Of a stretch of 64,000 nt of DNA, positions 34,677-43,606 are shown one piece after another. Made by a program: the position numbers and the translations under genes. This DNA comes from Clostridiales bacterium (GTDB lineage: Bacteria > Bacillota > Clostridia > Lachnospirales > Lachnospiraceae), in the NCBI GenBank assembly GCA_018376135.1, contig JAHABX010000014.1, positions 23,106-87,105 on the forward strand. The letters run 5' to 3'. Numbering within the stretch: the first letter of the stretch is position 1; each line of letters begins with the position of its first letter. A model generated the notes under the pieces. That model saw only the letters and a program-made list of their open reading frames with translations. It did not search any database and was not told where the DNA came from.

Positions 34677-34950
34677 TTAAAGATTTTTTTCAATCTGTTC
34701 TTTCAGCCACCAGATTGCAATGCCAATATAGGGTGTTTTGGGATCCGTTTCACTCTCCCACATATGTAGCAGTTCCATACAATTTTGACGCAAATCACCT
34801 TCCTGACTCAGCAAATCTGCTTGAATCATATCCAGCACCGCTTTTCGGTTCTGAGGGATAGCCCTCTTTATCTGATAGCCCCTGTTCCTCCGCATATTTC
34901 TTTAATTCATCCAATTCAGGAGGTGCGGGCTGTTTTTCTATGAAAATCAT
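34677..34950 (-). pseudogene. PtuB-like HNH nuclease, internally deleted and frameshifted
   Basis: The ATG at 34950 overlaps the ATPase stop as ATGA. Frame one reads MIFIEKQPAPPELDEL and LKKYAEEQGLSDKEGY, the N-terminus of TIGR02646/PtuB-type HNH proteins, and then hits a stop at 34795. A second frame, open to 34677, supplies IPQNRKAVLDMIQADLL and the C-terminal PYIGIAIWWLKEQI seen at the end of such proteins. The central HNH/Cys region is missing, and the total is about 90 codons against roughly 200-250 in intact relatives. So the nuclease of this pair is dead. Confidence 0.75.
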
Positions 34951-36254
34951 TTCCCCCTCCTGAACTTCAGTAATTTTAATTTCACATTGCAGCCCACAAT
35001 TTCAGAATCGTCCTCTCCAATCATACCCTTCAGCTGTCCCAGCGTTTCTTCTGCATCCACTACATTTTCCTCGTCAATAAAACGATAAAACTGCTGAAAT
35101 AATCTCTTAATTTCTACCGGACGCTCCGAAGAATGCATGATACCGCTGATAATAGTATTCGTATCCTTCCCATGCACCTCGCCGGAAGGCTCATATGCCC
35201 TGCCGCCATCAAGCATAACAATATTTTCACTCTTTACCGTACTGATCACTGCCGGAGCGTGGGTACTGACAATCAACTGAACTTTGGGGAAAATTTCCCT
35301 TAAGTCGTCTATAATTCTCTGCTGCCAAGTAGGATGCAAATGCAAATCAATTTCATCGATCAAAATAATCCCGTCCGTTTCTTTGCAGACGTTTCCTAGA
35401 AGCTGCGGATTCAGCACCGCCATACGATACGCTATATCCGCCACCAGGCTGATGGTACTCTTATAACCATCGCTCAGCTGGTTTATTGGCATCCGCATCC
35501 ATTTTCCTGACTCATCACGGTAAGCAACCTCTAATTCTTTGGTTCCTACATTGTACTGCATTTTGACATCTTCACTGCCGGTAATTTTCTTATAACAAGT
35601 TTCCATTGCGGAATAGACTGCTTCCAGTTCAGGAATTCCTCCCAGATCCAACTCCTGATTCTGGTATTTCTGGATTGTCATTTTGGAAAACCAGTTCATC
35701 ATCAATTTAATATTCGCTGTTCCATCCACGCAGTTTATATAACCATTCATCCGATTATTCGTTTCAAAAATATCACTTTGCTTTTCCCGATGATAATCCC
35801 ACAAACGTCCCGTACCATAATACGCAATGACAGGCAATATCAGATCAGCATCTCCATCTCTCAAATGCTTCTGAAAACGGATTCCCAAGTCAATCATTTC
35901 ATTCGCCTTACCCATGGTTGTACTGCCTGTTGATTTATTTAAACTTCGTTCCCATTGGAGAGTTCCGGATTTTACCACTGCTTCGGCTTCAACTGTAACC
36001 GGATACTGTGGCTGGATATCTTTGGTACTGCCCATAGAAAAGGATCTTAAACGAGCCTGACTTTTATCAATACTTCGTCCGGATAATCCATCCATTTTTA
36101 CAAATATTGTACTGATCGCAATGGCAATTCCCTCCATAATTGATGTTTTACCAGAACCATTCGCACCAACAAGCACTGTCAGATCAGGATGAAAATCAAT
36201 CTCTATCTGATCAAAACATCTAAAATTTTTAAGAGTCAGCTTCTGAATATGCAT
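34947..36254 (-). CDS. PtuA-like AAA ATPase of a Septu-type defence system
   Basis: 435 aa from the ATG at 36254 (AGGTGA upstream). An SMC/RecF-like ATPase: LTLKNFRCFDQ, Walker A GANGSGKTS near residue 34, signature NQLSDGYKS, Walker B IILIDEIDLHLHP and the switch LIVSTHAPAVI. The close spacing of motifs without a long coiled coil fits PtuA/retron-type ATPases. It is coupled by ATGA to a PtuB-like remnant. With PtuB gone the system is probably inactive, though the ATPase itself looks intact. Composition is more A+T-rich than the flanks, as expected of a horizontally gained defence gene. Confidence 0.8.
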   Translation of the reverse strand: MHIQKLTLKNFRCFDQIEIDFHPDLTVLVGANGSGKTSIMEGIAIAISTIFVKMDGLSGRSIDKSQARLRSFSMGSTKDIQPQYPVTVEAEAVVKSGTLQWERSLNKSTGSTTMGKANEMIDLGIRFQKHLRDGDADLILPVIAYYGTGRLWDYHREKQSDIFETNNRMNGYINCVDGTANIKLMMNWFSKMTIQKYQNQELDLGGIPELEAVYSAMETCYKKITGSEDVKMQYNVGTKELEVAYRDESGKWMRMPINQLSDGYKSTISLVADIAYRMAVLNPQLLGNVCKETDGIILIDEIDLHLHPTWQQRIIDDLREIFPKVQLIVSTHAPAVISTVKSENIVMLDGGRAYEPSGEVHGKDTNTIISGIMHSSERPVEIKRLFQQFYRFIDEENVVDAEETLGQLKGMIGEDDSEIVGCNVKLKLLKFRRGK

Positions 36255-36424
36255 TTTCTCACCTCTTCCATATGATTGAGACCGGGACAATCTTAACATT
36301 ACATACTATTCTGTCATCCAATCCCATATCTATACCAACCTTTGTCAAATCACATTTTAATCAGAATACCACAAGAATGTACTTTTAACAATCATCGTAA
36401 ATGGTAATCCGATATTCTTTTCTC

Positions 36425-36475
36425 TTGACATTATCGATATTCGATATTATAATTCAATTATCGAATATCGATAAT
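36425..36475 (+). promoter_or_regulatory. Consensus promoter with 17-bp perfect inverted-repeat operator for the PadR operon
   Basis: TTGACA (36425-36430), exactly 17 bases, TATAAT (36448-36453): a perfect sigma-A promoter. Overlapping it is a flawless inverted repeat: arms 36430-36446 and 36459-36475 (ATTATCGATATTCGATA and its complement), 12 bases apart. The left arm fills the spacer and the right arm covers the start site. A repressor bound here, presumably PadR, would shut off its own operon. Confidence 0.85.
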
Positions 36476-36496
36476 AGTACAGAAAGGAGCACATAC

Positions 36497-36832
36497 ATGG
36501 CACGGGAACAATTTCAGAGTCTGAGCGAGCAGATGTATTATATTCTGCTTGCACTGTGGGAGCCTCAGTGCGGAGCCGATATTGCACGGCAGGTGGTATC
36601 TCTGTCCGACGGACGGATGCAGATCGGACCAGGGACGCTCTACACCCTGCTGGCGCGCTTTGAGGAACAGGATATGATCCGGCAGACGGGAAGCGAAGGA
36701 CGCCGGCGCTACTACGTGATCACGGACAAGGGCAAGCACATGCTCCGTACCGAATACCGCCGTCTGGAGACACTGATCCGGGACGGCTTCCCCTATCTGC
36801 ATGACAAAACGGGAGGTTATGAAAATGAGTAA
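36497..36832 (+). CDS. PadR-family transcriptional regulator
   Basis: 111 aa from the ATG at 36497 (AAAGGAG 7 bases upstream); the open frame upstream runs through the operator. The winged helix: LSEQMYYILLALWEPQCGADIARQV, then IGPGTLYTLLARFEEQDMI and the wing EGRRRYYVITDKGK. PadR regulators often respond to cell-envelope or drug stress and pair with membrane proteins. It overlaps the DUF2812 gene by 8 bases and probably represses both through the palindrome above. Confidence 0.9.
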   Translation: MAREQFQSLSEQMYYILLALWEPQCGADIARQVVSLSDGRMQIGPGTLYTLLARFEEQDMIRQTGSEGRRRYYVITDKGKHMLRTEYRRLETLIRDGFPYLHDKTGGYENE

Positions 36833-37703
36833 AAAACGTACATTTGCATTTTATCAGGTCTACGAAAATGATGCCCTGAAAGCCTATCTGGAGGATATGG
36901 CGTTAAAGGGCTGGAAGCTTGTCAAGATTGGAAGCCTGCTGCTCACCTTTGAGTCCTGCGAGCCCCATCCCATTCGATACTGTGTGGAGGTGATGGAGAA
37001 GGCAAGCGCCTATGCCTCCAATCAGACGCTGCCCCTTAAACGCTACCGGGAATTCTGTCAGGATGCGGGCTGGAGCTATCTGGGAACCAACGGATTCCTG
37101 CATGTTTTCTATACGGAAGATATGAACGCTGTTCCTGTGGAGACCGACCATGAAGAACGCTACGAGCGCATCTGCCGCGCCTGCAACGGAACGGTCTGGC
37201 AGACGGTCATCCTCTTTATGCTTCTCTCTGCCATGAATCTGTACAGTGCCTGGCAAAAGGGAAGTCTGTTAAACTCCCAGGGGGTATCGATCCTGCTTCT
37301 GATGACAGCAGCTCTCTGGTATGCAGGCGGCTTTCTCCGCTGGAGACACCGGGCAAAAAGGACGCTCCGGGAGAACCACACGCTTCCTGTCCTCAATTAC
37401 CGGACAATCCGCAGAGTCAATTACCTCTTTACCGGAGGAATCCTTCTGTTCTGCATCGCTATTTGGGGTTCTGCAATGATCGGTTCCAGCTCCAATGCTT
37501 TGTATGTCATGCTGATCTACCTGGCAGTCTTTGCTTTGCTTATGCTTTTCTTCTCCGTCCTCATCCACTGGCTGCGGGAGAAAAAGACCTTCAGCAGACG
37601 GACAAATATCCTGATCTACTGGGGAATCGGTCTGTTTTTGATCCTTTTGATCACCCTGGGAGGCGGATATCTGCTCCTGCGCAGCATGCAGCTTCGTTAT
37701 TAA
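36825..37703 (+). CDS. DUF2812 membrane protein
   Basis: 292 aa from the ATG at 36825 (GGGAGG upstream). The N-terminal 110 residues are a soluble DUF2812 domain (YLEDMALKGWKLVKIG, EFCQDAGWSYLG, FLHVFYTED); two pairs of hydrophobic segments follow (near residues 125, 155, 205-225, 240-285). The PadR-DUF2812 pair is common in Firmicutes, but its function is unknown; it may sense or respond to envelope stress. Co-transcribed with PadR. Confidence 0.83.
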   Translation: MSKKRTFAFYQVYENDALKAYLEDMALKGWKLVKIGSLLLTFESCEPHPIRYCVEVMEKASAYASNQTLPLKRYREFCQDAGWSYLGTNGFLHVFYTEDMNAVPVETDHEERYERICRACNGTVWQTVILFMLLSAMNLYSAWQKGSLLNSQGVSILLLMTAALWYAGGFLRWRHRAKRTLRENHTLPVLNYRTIRRVNYLFTGGILLFCIAIWGSAMIGSSSNALYVMLIYLAVFALLMLFFSVLIHWLREKKTFSRRTNILIYWGIGLFLILLITLGGGYLLLRSMQLRY

Positions 37704-37768
37704 GCAAAGACTCCTATTTTCCTCTGGATTTTACCGGGGAAATCTGCTAGAATGAAGAGGGTGATGTT

Positions 37769-38734
37769 ATGAATACAAGAGATAAAAGAAAATCAAACTC
37801 TTCTAAGAAAACTTCCGGTCAAAAGCCGGTACAGCATACAAATACAAAGGGGACACAAGTACGTACGGCAAAGCCCTCTGCGGACCGTGCAGACCGGCGC
37901 CGGCAGACTGCAAAGCGCCGCCGGATGCAGGAGGAACGGAAGAAGCGTCAGCTTCTCTACCTGCTTCAGGGCGTCTTCCTGGGACTGTGCATTGCACTGC
38001 TGCTTTTCAGTATATGGAAGCTTGCCTCCATATTCCTTGGTTACCGCTCGGGTGACAAGGAATATGAGGAATTGAGAGAGCAGTATGTACTGGAGGAACC
38101 GATCTCTCCTGAGGAAGTGGAGATCACGCCTCCCTCTGAAGAAGGGGATACCGAAGAAGAACCGGCGGCTCTGGTCCCCATGACCAGGATCGACCTTGCT
38201 TCCCTGCAGAGTCTTAACTCAGAAGCAGTGGGATGGATCGAGATTCCGGGCACGGTACTGAGCTATCCGATGGTACATACGACAGATAACTCCTATTATC
38301 TGAACCATACGTTCCGCAAGGAGAATAACAAGTCGGGCAGCATCTTCATCGAGACCTCCAACAAGGAGGATTTCAGCGACCTGCACACCATCATCTATGG
38401 TCACAACATGAAGGACGGCTCCATGTTTGCCGGGCTGAAGAACTACACCTCCGAGGAATATTACAAGTCCAATCCTTACATCTATGTGGATCTGGCGGAC
38501 GGTGCTCACTGCTATGAGATCTTCTCCTGCCACGAGGCGGATGTGACGGATATTTCCTACACCATCGGTTATGCGGCAGATGAGATATACGCATCCTTCC
38601 TGGATACGCTCAAGGTTTCCTCTCTGTACGACACCGGAGTTGAGGCAGGCATCGAGGATTCGGTCATTACACTGTCCACCTGTACCAGCAGCGGCAAAAA
38701 CCGTTTTGTAGTTCACGCAAAGAAACTGTACTGA
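37769..38734 (+). CDS. srtB: Class B sortase
   Basis: 321 aa. A basic N-terminal tail, a single membrane segment (LLYLLQGVFLGLCIALLLFS, residues about 57-80), an acidic stalk and a sortase domain: GWIEIPGTVLSYPMV, catalytic His in IIYGHNM, catalytic Cys in ITLSTC and Arg in GKNRFVVHAKK. Class B layout. It links proteins to peptidoglycan after sorting-signal cleavage; no obvious substrate with a sorting motif is encoded next to it. Ends with a clear terminator. Confidence 0.9.
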   Translation: MNTRDKRKSNSSKKTSGQKPVQHTNTKGTQVRTAKPSADRADRRRQTAKRRRMQEERKKRQLLYLLQGVFLGLCIALLLFSIWKLASIFLGYRSGDKEYEELREQYVLEEPISPEEVEITPPSEEGDTEEEPAALVPMTRIDLASLQSLNSEAVGWIEIPGTVLSYPMVHTTDNSYYLNHTFRKENNKSGSIFIETSNKEDFSDLHTIIYGHNMKDGSMFAGLKNYTSEEYYKSNPYIYVDLADGAHCYEIFSCHEADVTDISYTIGYAADEIYASFLDTLKVSSLYDTGVEAGIEDSVITLSTCTSSGKNRFVVHAKKLY

Positions 38735-38739
38735 TATTT

Positions 38740-38773
38740 ACGGGTATCGCTCCTGAAGCGATGCCCGTTCTTT
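38740..38773 (+). terminator. Terminator after srtB
   Basis: Stem CGGGTATCGCT / AGCGATGCCCG, 5-base loop, then TTCTTT on the plus strand, just after the sortase stop. Confidence 0.75.
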
Positions 38774-38790
38774 ACGATTGGAGTCCCCTT

Positions 38791-39741
38791 ATGGAAAACT
38801 TTATATTCAGCCTGAATGCCACCCTGCCCGTCTTCTTCGTCATGTTTCTGGGCTGGGTGCTTCTTCGTACCCGTCTTCTCAATGAAAATTTTATTCAGAC
38901 CGCAGATAAATACGTGTTCAAGATCGCACTTCCTGTCCTTTTATTTCAGGATATTGCCACTGCAGATATTACAGAAGTATTCGATCTGACCTTCATCCTG
39001 TTCTGTATGTGCTCTACTATTTTGATGTTCCTTGGCGTCTGGCTCTTCAGCTGGCTGTTCATCCGGGACAGATCCATGGTGGGCGCCTTCGCTCAGGGCT
39101 CCGCCAGAGGAAGTGCCGCGATCCTGGGCATTGCCTTTGTGCAGAACATCTACGGTGATTCGGGCATGGCTCCGCTCATGATCGTATCTGCCGTACCCTT
39201 TTACAACATCATTTCTGTCATTATCCTGACCTTCCATGCTAGAGGACAGGAAAATATGGATAAGCGGACACAGATTCGGAAGGCATGCATCAACGTGGCA
39301 AAAAACCCCATTATCTGGGGTATCCTTTCAGGTCTTCCCTTTGCCGTCTTCCACTGGACGATCCCGGCTGCTCCCGCAAAAGCCATCTCCTACGTGGCTT
39401 CCACGGCTACACCCCTTGCCCTTCTGACGATCGGCGCCGGGTTTGACTGGAGCAAGGCTATGGCGAAATGGAAGCCCGCTCTTGCGGCAAGCCTGATCAA
39501 GCTGGTGGTGCTCCCGGCGCTCTTCTTCCCCGCCGCCCTGTATTTTGGCTTCCGCCAAAGCGAACTGGTGGCGATCCTGGTCATGCTGGGCTCCCCTACC
39601 ACGGTGACCTGTTATATCATGGCAAAAAACATGGGAAATGACGAGGTGCTCAGTTCCGGCATCATTGTGCTGGCAACCCTTCTGTCCTCGGTCACGCTGA
39701 CCGGCTGGATCTACCTCTTACGGGTCTTTTCACTGATCTGA
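38791..39741 (+). CDS. AEC-family (auxin efflux carrier-like) permease
   Basis: 316 aa from the ATG at 38791; an ATG at 38761 lies inside the terminator hairpin of srtB and is rejected. Ten hydrophobic segments, with LPVFFVMFLGWVLLR at the start, GSARGSAAILGIAF in the middle and GSPTTVTCYIMAKNMGND near the end, which are AEC signatures. Bacterial AEC proteins mostly move malate, malonate or other organic anions. No substrate can be assigned here. Confidence 0.85.
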   Translation: MENFIFSLNATLPVFFVMFLGWVLLRTRLLNENFIQTADKYVFKIALPVLLFQDIATADITEVFDLTFILFCMCSTILMFLGVWLFSWLFIRDRSMVGAFAQGSARGSAAILGIAFVQNIYGDSGMAPLMIVSAVPFYNIISVIILTFHARGQENMDKRTQIRKACINVAKNPIIWGILSGLPFAVFHWTIPAAPAKAISYVASTATPLALLTIGAGFDWSKAMAKWKPALAASLIKLVVLPALFFPAALYFGFRQSELVAILVMLGSPTTVTCYIMAKNMGNDEVLSSGIIVLATLLSSVTLTGWIYLLRVFSLI

Positions 39742-39871
39742 CACCCGGACAATTTGCAGACCCAAGCCTTTCCATTTAAAATATCATATGATAGAATATA
39801 AGATAATACCAGGGTCAAAAGGTTAAAACCCTTGCGCCCCGCCCAAACATCATGAAAGAGGTATGGAGTAT

Positions 39872-41257
39872 ATGAAAACATACGAATCCTTAAGAGAGAC
39901 CTTTCCGGTCTTCTATTATAAGAATTATACCGCTGTGGATACAGATACCGAGCTTCAGGTGACCTACCACTTTGAAGTTCCCGGATTATCAGACTTTGAT
40001 CCGGTCTGGCGCTTTCCGAAAAAAGACGCAGCACCCCTTTGTGTGGAAGAGAACCGCACCCTGCAGGAGATGCTCTTCGGGCTTGGTATGGTAGAGCTCG
40101 TCAGCTACTGGAAGATCGCCTGCCCGCCGAAGGTCATCGTATCCGCCGGAGCGCTCTGCGAAGAACAGATCCGCTGGTGGAAGGATCTGTATTTTCTGGG
40201 TCTCGGTGAATTCTTCTATACCAACGGCATTCCGGCAGATCCGGACAGCTTTATGGAGCTTTCCTCCCATGCCGGAGCTCCTTCAGGCGCTGATATGCCC
40301 TGCCTGGCGCAGGAGGGCTGCCTGATCCCCATCGGCGGAGGAAAGGACTCTGCCTGTACCATCGAGATGCTTAAGAAAAGCGGTCATACACTGAAGACCT
40401 ATATCATCAATCCAAGAGGGGCAACACTTAAGACCGTCAGGGCTGCCGGACTTTCCATGGATGACAGCCTCCACGCCAGGCGCACCCTTGACCCGCGCAT
40501 GCTCGCCCTGAACAGGGAAGGATACCTGAACGGTCACACTCCGTTCTCCGCACTGGTGGCGTTTTCCTCCCTGATCACCGCCTACCTGCACGGATTAAAA
40601 TACATCGCTCTCTCCAATGAATCCAGCGCCAACGAAAGCACGGTTGCCGGAAGTCTGGTAAATCACCAGTATTCCAAAAGCTTCAAATTCGAGCAGGATT
40701 TCCATGATTATGAGAAAGCATATATCAGAAGCGGCATCCATTACTTCAGCATGCTGCGCCCCTTATCCGAATTCCAGATCGCCGCATATTTTGCAAAGCA
40801 GACCGCCTATCATGACATCTTCCGGAGCTGCAACGCAGGCAGCAAGCAGGATATCTGGTGCGGGCACTGCCCCAAGTGCCTGTTCGTATTCCTGATCCTG
40901 TCTCCATTTTTAAGCCATGAGCGGCTGACGGAGATCTTCGGCACCGATATGCTGAACGATCCGTCCATGCAGGATGACTTTGAGAAGCTTCTGGGACTGC
41001 AGGATGAGAAGCCCTTTGAATGTGTGGGAAGCCGCGACGAGGTAAATACGGCTGTCTGCCTGACCATCGAACGGATGGAGCAGGACGGGGAAGCGCTCCC
41101 GAAGCTGCTTTCCTGGTACCGGGCACAGACGGTCTATGAGACAGCCTTCCCGAACCGCCATGCCTATGATTCTCATTATGACTCCACACACCTGCTTCCG
41201 GAGGAATTTCTTCCTATATTAGCAGACGCCTGTTATGGAGGAAAACTGCCATGCTGA
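39872..41257 (+). CDS. murL: UDP-MurNAc-L-Ala-L-Glu epimerase (MurL)
   Basis: 461 aa; the second in-frame ATG (39872, AGAGG 10 bases before) is preferred to the one at 39863. An ATP-pyrophosphatase-like P-loop PIGGGKDSACT near residue 150, ALSNESSANESTV, and a Cys-rich DIWCGHCPKCLFVFL motif near 325 are those of MurL. MurL epimerises the terminal L-Glu of UDP-MurNAc-L-Ala-L-Glu to D-Glu with ATP. It overlaps the following MurD-like ligase by ATGCTGA, the known partnership with MurD2. So the cell may incorporate L-Glu first and invert it afterwards. Confidence 0.82.
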   Translation: MKTYESLRETFPVFYYKNYTAVDTDTELQVTYHFEVPGLSDFDPVWRFPKKDAAPLCVEENRTLQEMLFGLGMVELVSYWKIACPPKVIVSAGALCEEQIRWWKDLYFLGLGEFFYTNGIPADPDSFMELSSHAGAPSGADMPCLAQEGCLIPIGGGKDSACTIEMLKKSGHTLKTYIINPRGATLKTVRAAGLSMDDSLHARRTLDPRMLALNREGYLNGHTPFSALVAFSSLITAYLHGLKYIALSNESSANESTVAGSLVNHQYSKSFKFEQDFHDYEKAYIRSGIHYFSMLRPLSEFQIAAYFAKQTAYHDIFRSCNAGSKQDIWCGHCPKCLFVFLILSPFLSHERLTEIFGTDMLNDPSMQDDFEKLLGLQDEKPFECVGSRDEVNTAVCLTIERMEQDGEALPKLLSWYRAQTVYETAFPNRHAYDSHYDSTHLLPEEFLPILADACYGGKLPC

Positions 41258-42585
41258 ATCATTTAAGAAAGCTGATCGCCAATAAACATGTTCTGATTCT
41301 GGGCTTTGGCAGAGAGGGCAGATCTACTCTCCGGCGGATCGAAGAGGCAGGCGGATATGCTTCCGTCACCATTGCCGATCAGGCAGGCGCTTCTCCGGAG
41401 AATCCTTCTGTCCGTGTACTGTCCGGTCCCGGATATATGGATACTCTGGATCATTATGATCTGGTCTTTAAAAGCCCGGGGATCGTCCTCCCAGGAGATC
41501 CTTCCAAGTATATCTGCACCTTCACGTCCCAGATGGAGGTCTTCTTCACTGCCTTCCGGGAACGTATCATCGGTATCACGGGAACCAAGGGCAAGAGTAC
41601 GGTCACCACGCTGCTCTACCACATTCTGAAGGAAAACGGACGGGACGCGGTGCTTGCCGGCAACATCGGCATCCCCGCCTTTGATATCCTGGAGGATATC
41701 CACCCGGAGACTCTGCTGGTCTGCGAGCTGTCCTGCCACCAGCTGGAATATATTTCCGTATCTCCCCACTGGGCAGTCCTCTTAAATATCCACGAGGAGC
41801 ATCTTGACCACTACGGAACCATGGCAAAATATGTCCGCTCCAAGCAGCAGATCTATCTGCATCAGAAGCCGGATGACCTGCTTTTCTGCGGGCTGGATGT
41901 GCTCCCCGCAAAGGGAACCTGCAGATCCCGTATCTACACCGTATCCGACCGCTTCTCCACTGCGGATGTACTGTTAAGCGGTACGCGGATCCGCTTCGAG
42001 CGGGGCGACTACCGAATCCCTGCCGGAGATATCCATCTTCTGGGACACCATAACCATATGGATATTGCCTTTGACTATGCCGTCTGTCATGAGCTTGGGC
42101 TGTCCGATGAGGAGTTCGACACCGCCCTTCGGACCTATCAGCCTCTGCCCCACCGTCTGAATTACATCGGTGATCGGGACGGCGTCCGCTATTATGACGA
42201 TTCCATCTCCACCATCTGCGAGACGACCATACAGGCGCTGAAGAGCATTCCTCAGGTGGGTACGGTACTGATCGGCGGAATGGACCGGGGCATCGATTAT
42301 GAAGAGCTGATCCTTTTCCTCTCTGAGGATCCGGTTCCCCATATCATCCTGATGGCAGACACCGGCAGAAGGATCTATGAGGAGATCCAGGAAAAGCACC
42401 CGGATTTCCATGCACGGGAACGGCTGGTTCTGGTGGATACGCTGGAGGAGGCTGTGGCACAGGCAAAGGTGCTGACCGCTCCGGGAACCTCCTGCGTTCT
42501 TTCCCCTGCCGCTGCCAGCTACGGGATCTTCAAGAATTTTGAAGAACGCGGGGATGTCTTTACAGAACTGGTCTTTGCACCATAG
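41251..42585 (+). CDS. murD2: MurD2-like UDP-MurNAc-L-Ala:glutamate ligase
   Basis: 444 aa Mur ligase. N-terminal Rossmann GFGREGRSTL, central ATP site ITGTKGKSTVTT, ELSCHQLEY, NIHEEHLDHYGTM and the C-terminal DDSISTICETTIQAL and GGMDRGIDY motifs of MurD. Where the canonical enzyme usually reads DS-KATN at the C-terminal substrate loop, this has DDSISTICET, which fits a changed substrate. Coupled to murL, so it most likely adds L-Glu to UDP-MurNAc-L-Ala. Specificity is inferred from the partner. Confidence 0.82.
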   Translation: MLNHLRKLIANKHVLILGFGREGRSTLRRIEEAGGYASVTIADQAGASPENPSVRVLSGPGYMDTLDHYDLVFKSPGIVLPGDPSKYICTFTSQMEVFFTAFRERIIGITGTKGKSTVTTLLYHILKENGRDAVLAGNIGIPAFDILEDIHPETLLVCELSCHQLEYISVSPHWAVLLNIHEEHLDHYGTMAKYVRSKQQIYLHQKPDDLLFCGLDVLPAKGTCRSRIYTVSDRFSTADVLLSGTRIRFERGDYRIPAGDIHLLGHHNHMDIAFDYAVCHELGLSDEEFDTALRTYQPLPHRLNYIGDRDGVRYYDDSISTICETTIQALKSIPQVGTVLIGGMDRGIDYEELILFLSEDPVPHIILMADTGRRIYEEIQEKHPDFHARERLVLVDTLEEAVAQAKVLTAPGTSCVLSPAAASYGIFKNFEERGDVFTELVFAP

Positions 42586-42601
42586 AAGCTTCTCCGGATC
42601 G

Positions 42602-42647
42602 AAAAAAGGCGGCTTCCCAATCCTGCGATTGGCGAAGCCGCCTTTTT
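42602..42647. terminator. Bidirectional terminator between murD2 and the kinase-like gene
   Basis: Stem GGCGGCTTC / GAAGCCGCC extended inward by CCAATC/GATTGG, six A before and five T after. It serves both convergent genes. Confidence 0.87.
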
Positions 42648-42669
42648 GACTTATACCAGAGGATTCCGA

Positions 42670-43260
42670 TCACAGCTCTGCCATCGCCGCAATGATCTGT
42701 GCACACCTCTCAACCCCAAATTCTCCGCTGTCCAGGGACAGGTGATAGTTCCTCACATCGCCCCATTCCCGATCCGTATAATAGCGGTAGTTTACCCTTC
42801 TCTTCTTATCCTTGTCTCTCAGACGCTTCTCCGGCTTGTCCGCGGTCTGACCGTACAGCCTTACGATCCGCTCCGCTTTCTTCTCCATGGGCGCATGAAT
42901 AAATACGTGCAGACAGTCCTCTCTGTCACGGAGTATGTAATCGGCACACCGCCCTACAATGACACAGGGCTCCTTGTCTGCCAGCTCTTTGATCACCTTT
43001 CTCTGCTCCATCCAGATATAGTCCTGCATGGACATCCCGTCTGCCGTCCTGCCCAGGAAGGAATAGGAAAATACATTGGTCCCCGGCGCATGCTCTCCAT
43101 ACTCTCTGATGAACTGCTTGGAAAATCCGGTCCCCTCCGCGATCTTCTCGATCAGTTCCTTATCATAGTAGGCAATCCCCAGCAGCTCCGCTACCTTCCT
43201 GCCTATGGTCCTGCCGCCGCTTCCAAATTCACGGCTTATGGTAATGACACGTTTACTCAT
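42670..43260 (-). CDS. Cytidylate-kinase-like protein
   Basis: 196 aa. A P-loop nucleotide kinase of the Cmk-like family: REFGSGGRTIGRKVAELL near the N-terminus, IVGRCADYIL and a late KRRVNYRYYTDREWGD stretch. It is shorter than and distinct from CMP kinase (about 220 aa), and typical of the second Cmk-like protein that many Firmicutes carry. Substrate unknown. It follows the small membrane gene by 22 bases and ends at a strong terminator. Confidence 0.82.
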   Translation of the reverse strand: MSKRVITISREFGSGGRTIGRKVAELLGIAYYDKELIEKIAEGTGFSKQFIREYGEHAPGTNVFSYSFLGRTADGMSMQDYIWMEQRKVIKELADKEPCVIVGRCADYILRDREDCLHVFIHAPMEKKAERIVRLYGQTADKPEKRLRDKDKKRRVNYRYYTDREWGDVRNYHLSLDSGEFGVERCAQIIAAMAEL

Positions 43261-43282
43261 AAAAAGACCCCCTTTCTTTTTA

Positions 43283-43591
43283 TTATAACACCCCTTCCCT
43301 TTCTTTGTCCAATCTCACATTTCTAAAATACAGCACCATATCGATACTGATCTCTATGATATTCAGCACATAGAAAAACCAGCTCAGATAGAACAGCCAG
43401 CCCAGCGGCGAGCTTGCTGCGCTCCACAGCATGATCTTCCGGGCAATTCCGAAAACATATCCAATCCAGATAAAGAATTCAAAGAAAAGACTTTTTCCCT
43501 TTGCGGTTCTGGACACCCAGGATTTCCGGATGGAGATCGGCCATGAAAGACCAAAGCAAAGTATCATAAGCGCTTCCAGTAAATCTGTCAT
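43283..43591 (-). CDS. Small three-helix membrane protein, PQ-loop/SemiSWEET-like
   Basis: 102 aa. Three hydrophobic segments: LLEALMILCFGLSWPISI, SLFFEFFIWIGYVFGIA, and GWLFYLSWFFYVLNIIEISI, with SWVSRTAKGKS between the first two. The FGLSWP-x-S-x-x-KS pattern resembles PQ-loop proteins. Function unknown. It starts 15 bases after fumarase beta, so it may be the last member of the fumarate operon or the first of a kinase operon. Confidence 0.6.
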   Translation of the reverse strand: MTDLLEALMILCFGLSWPISIRKSWVSRTAKGKSLFFEFFIWIGYVFGIARKIMLWSAASSPLGWLFYLSWFFYVLNIIEISIDMVLYFRNVRLDKEREGVL

Positions 43592-43606
43592 TTTAGTTTC
43601 CCCCTT

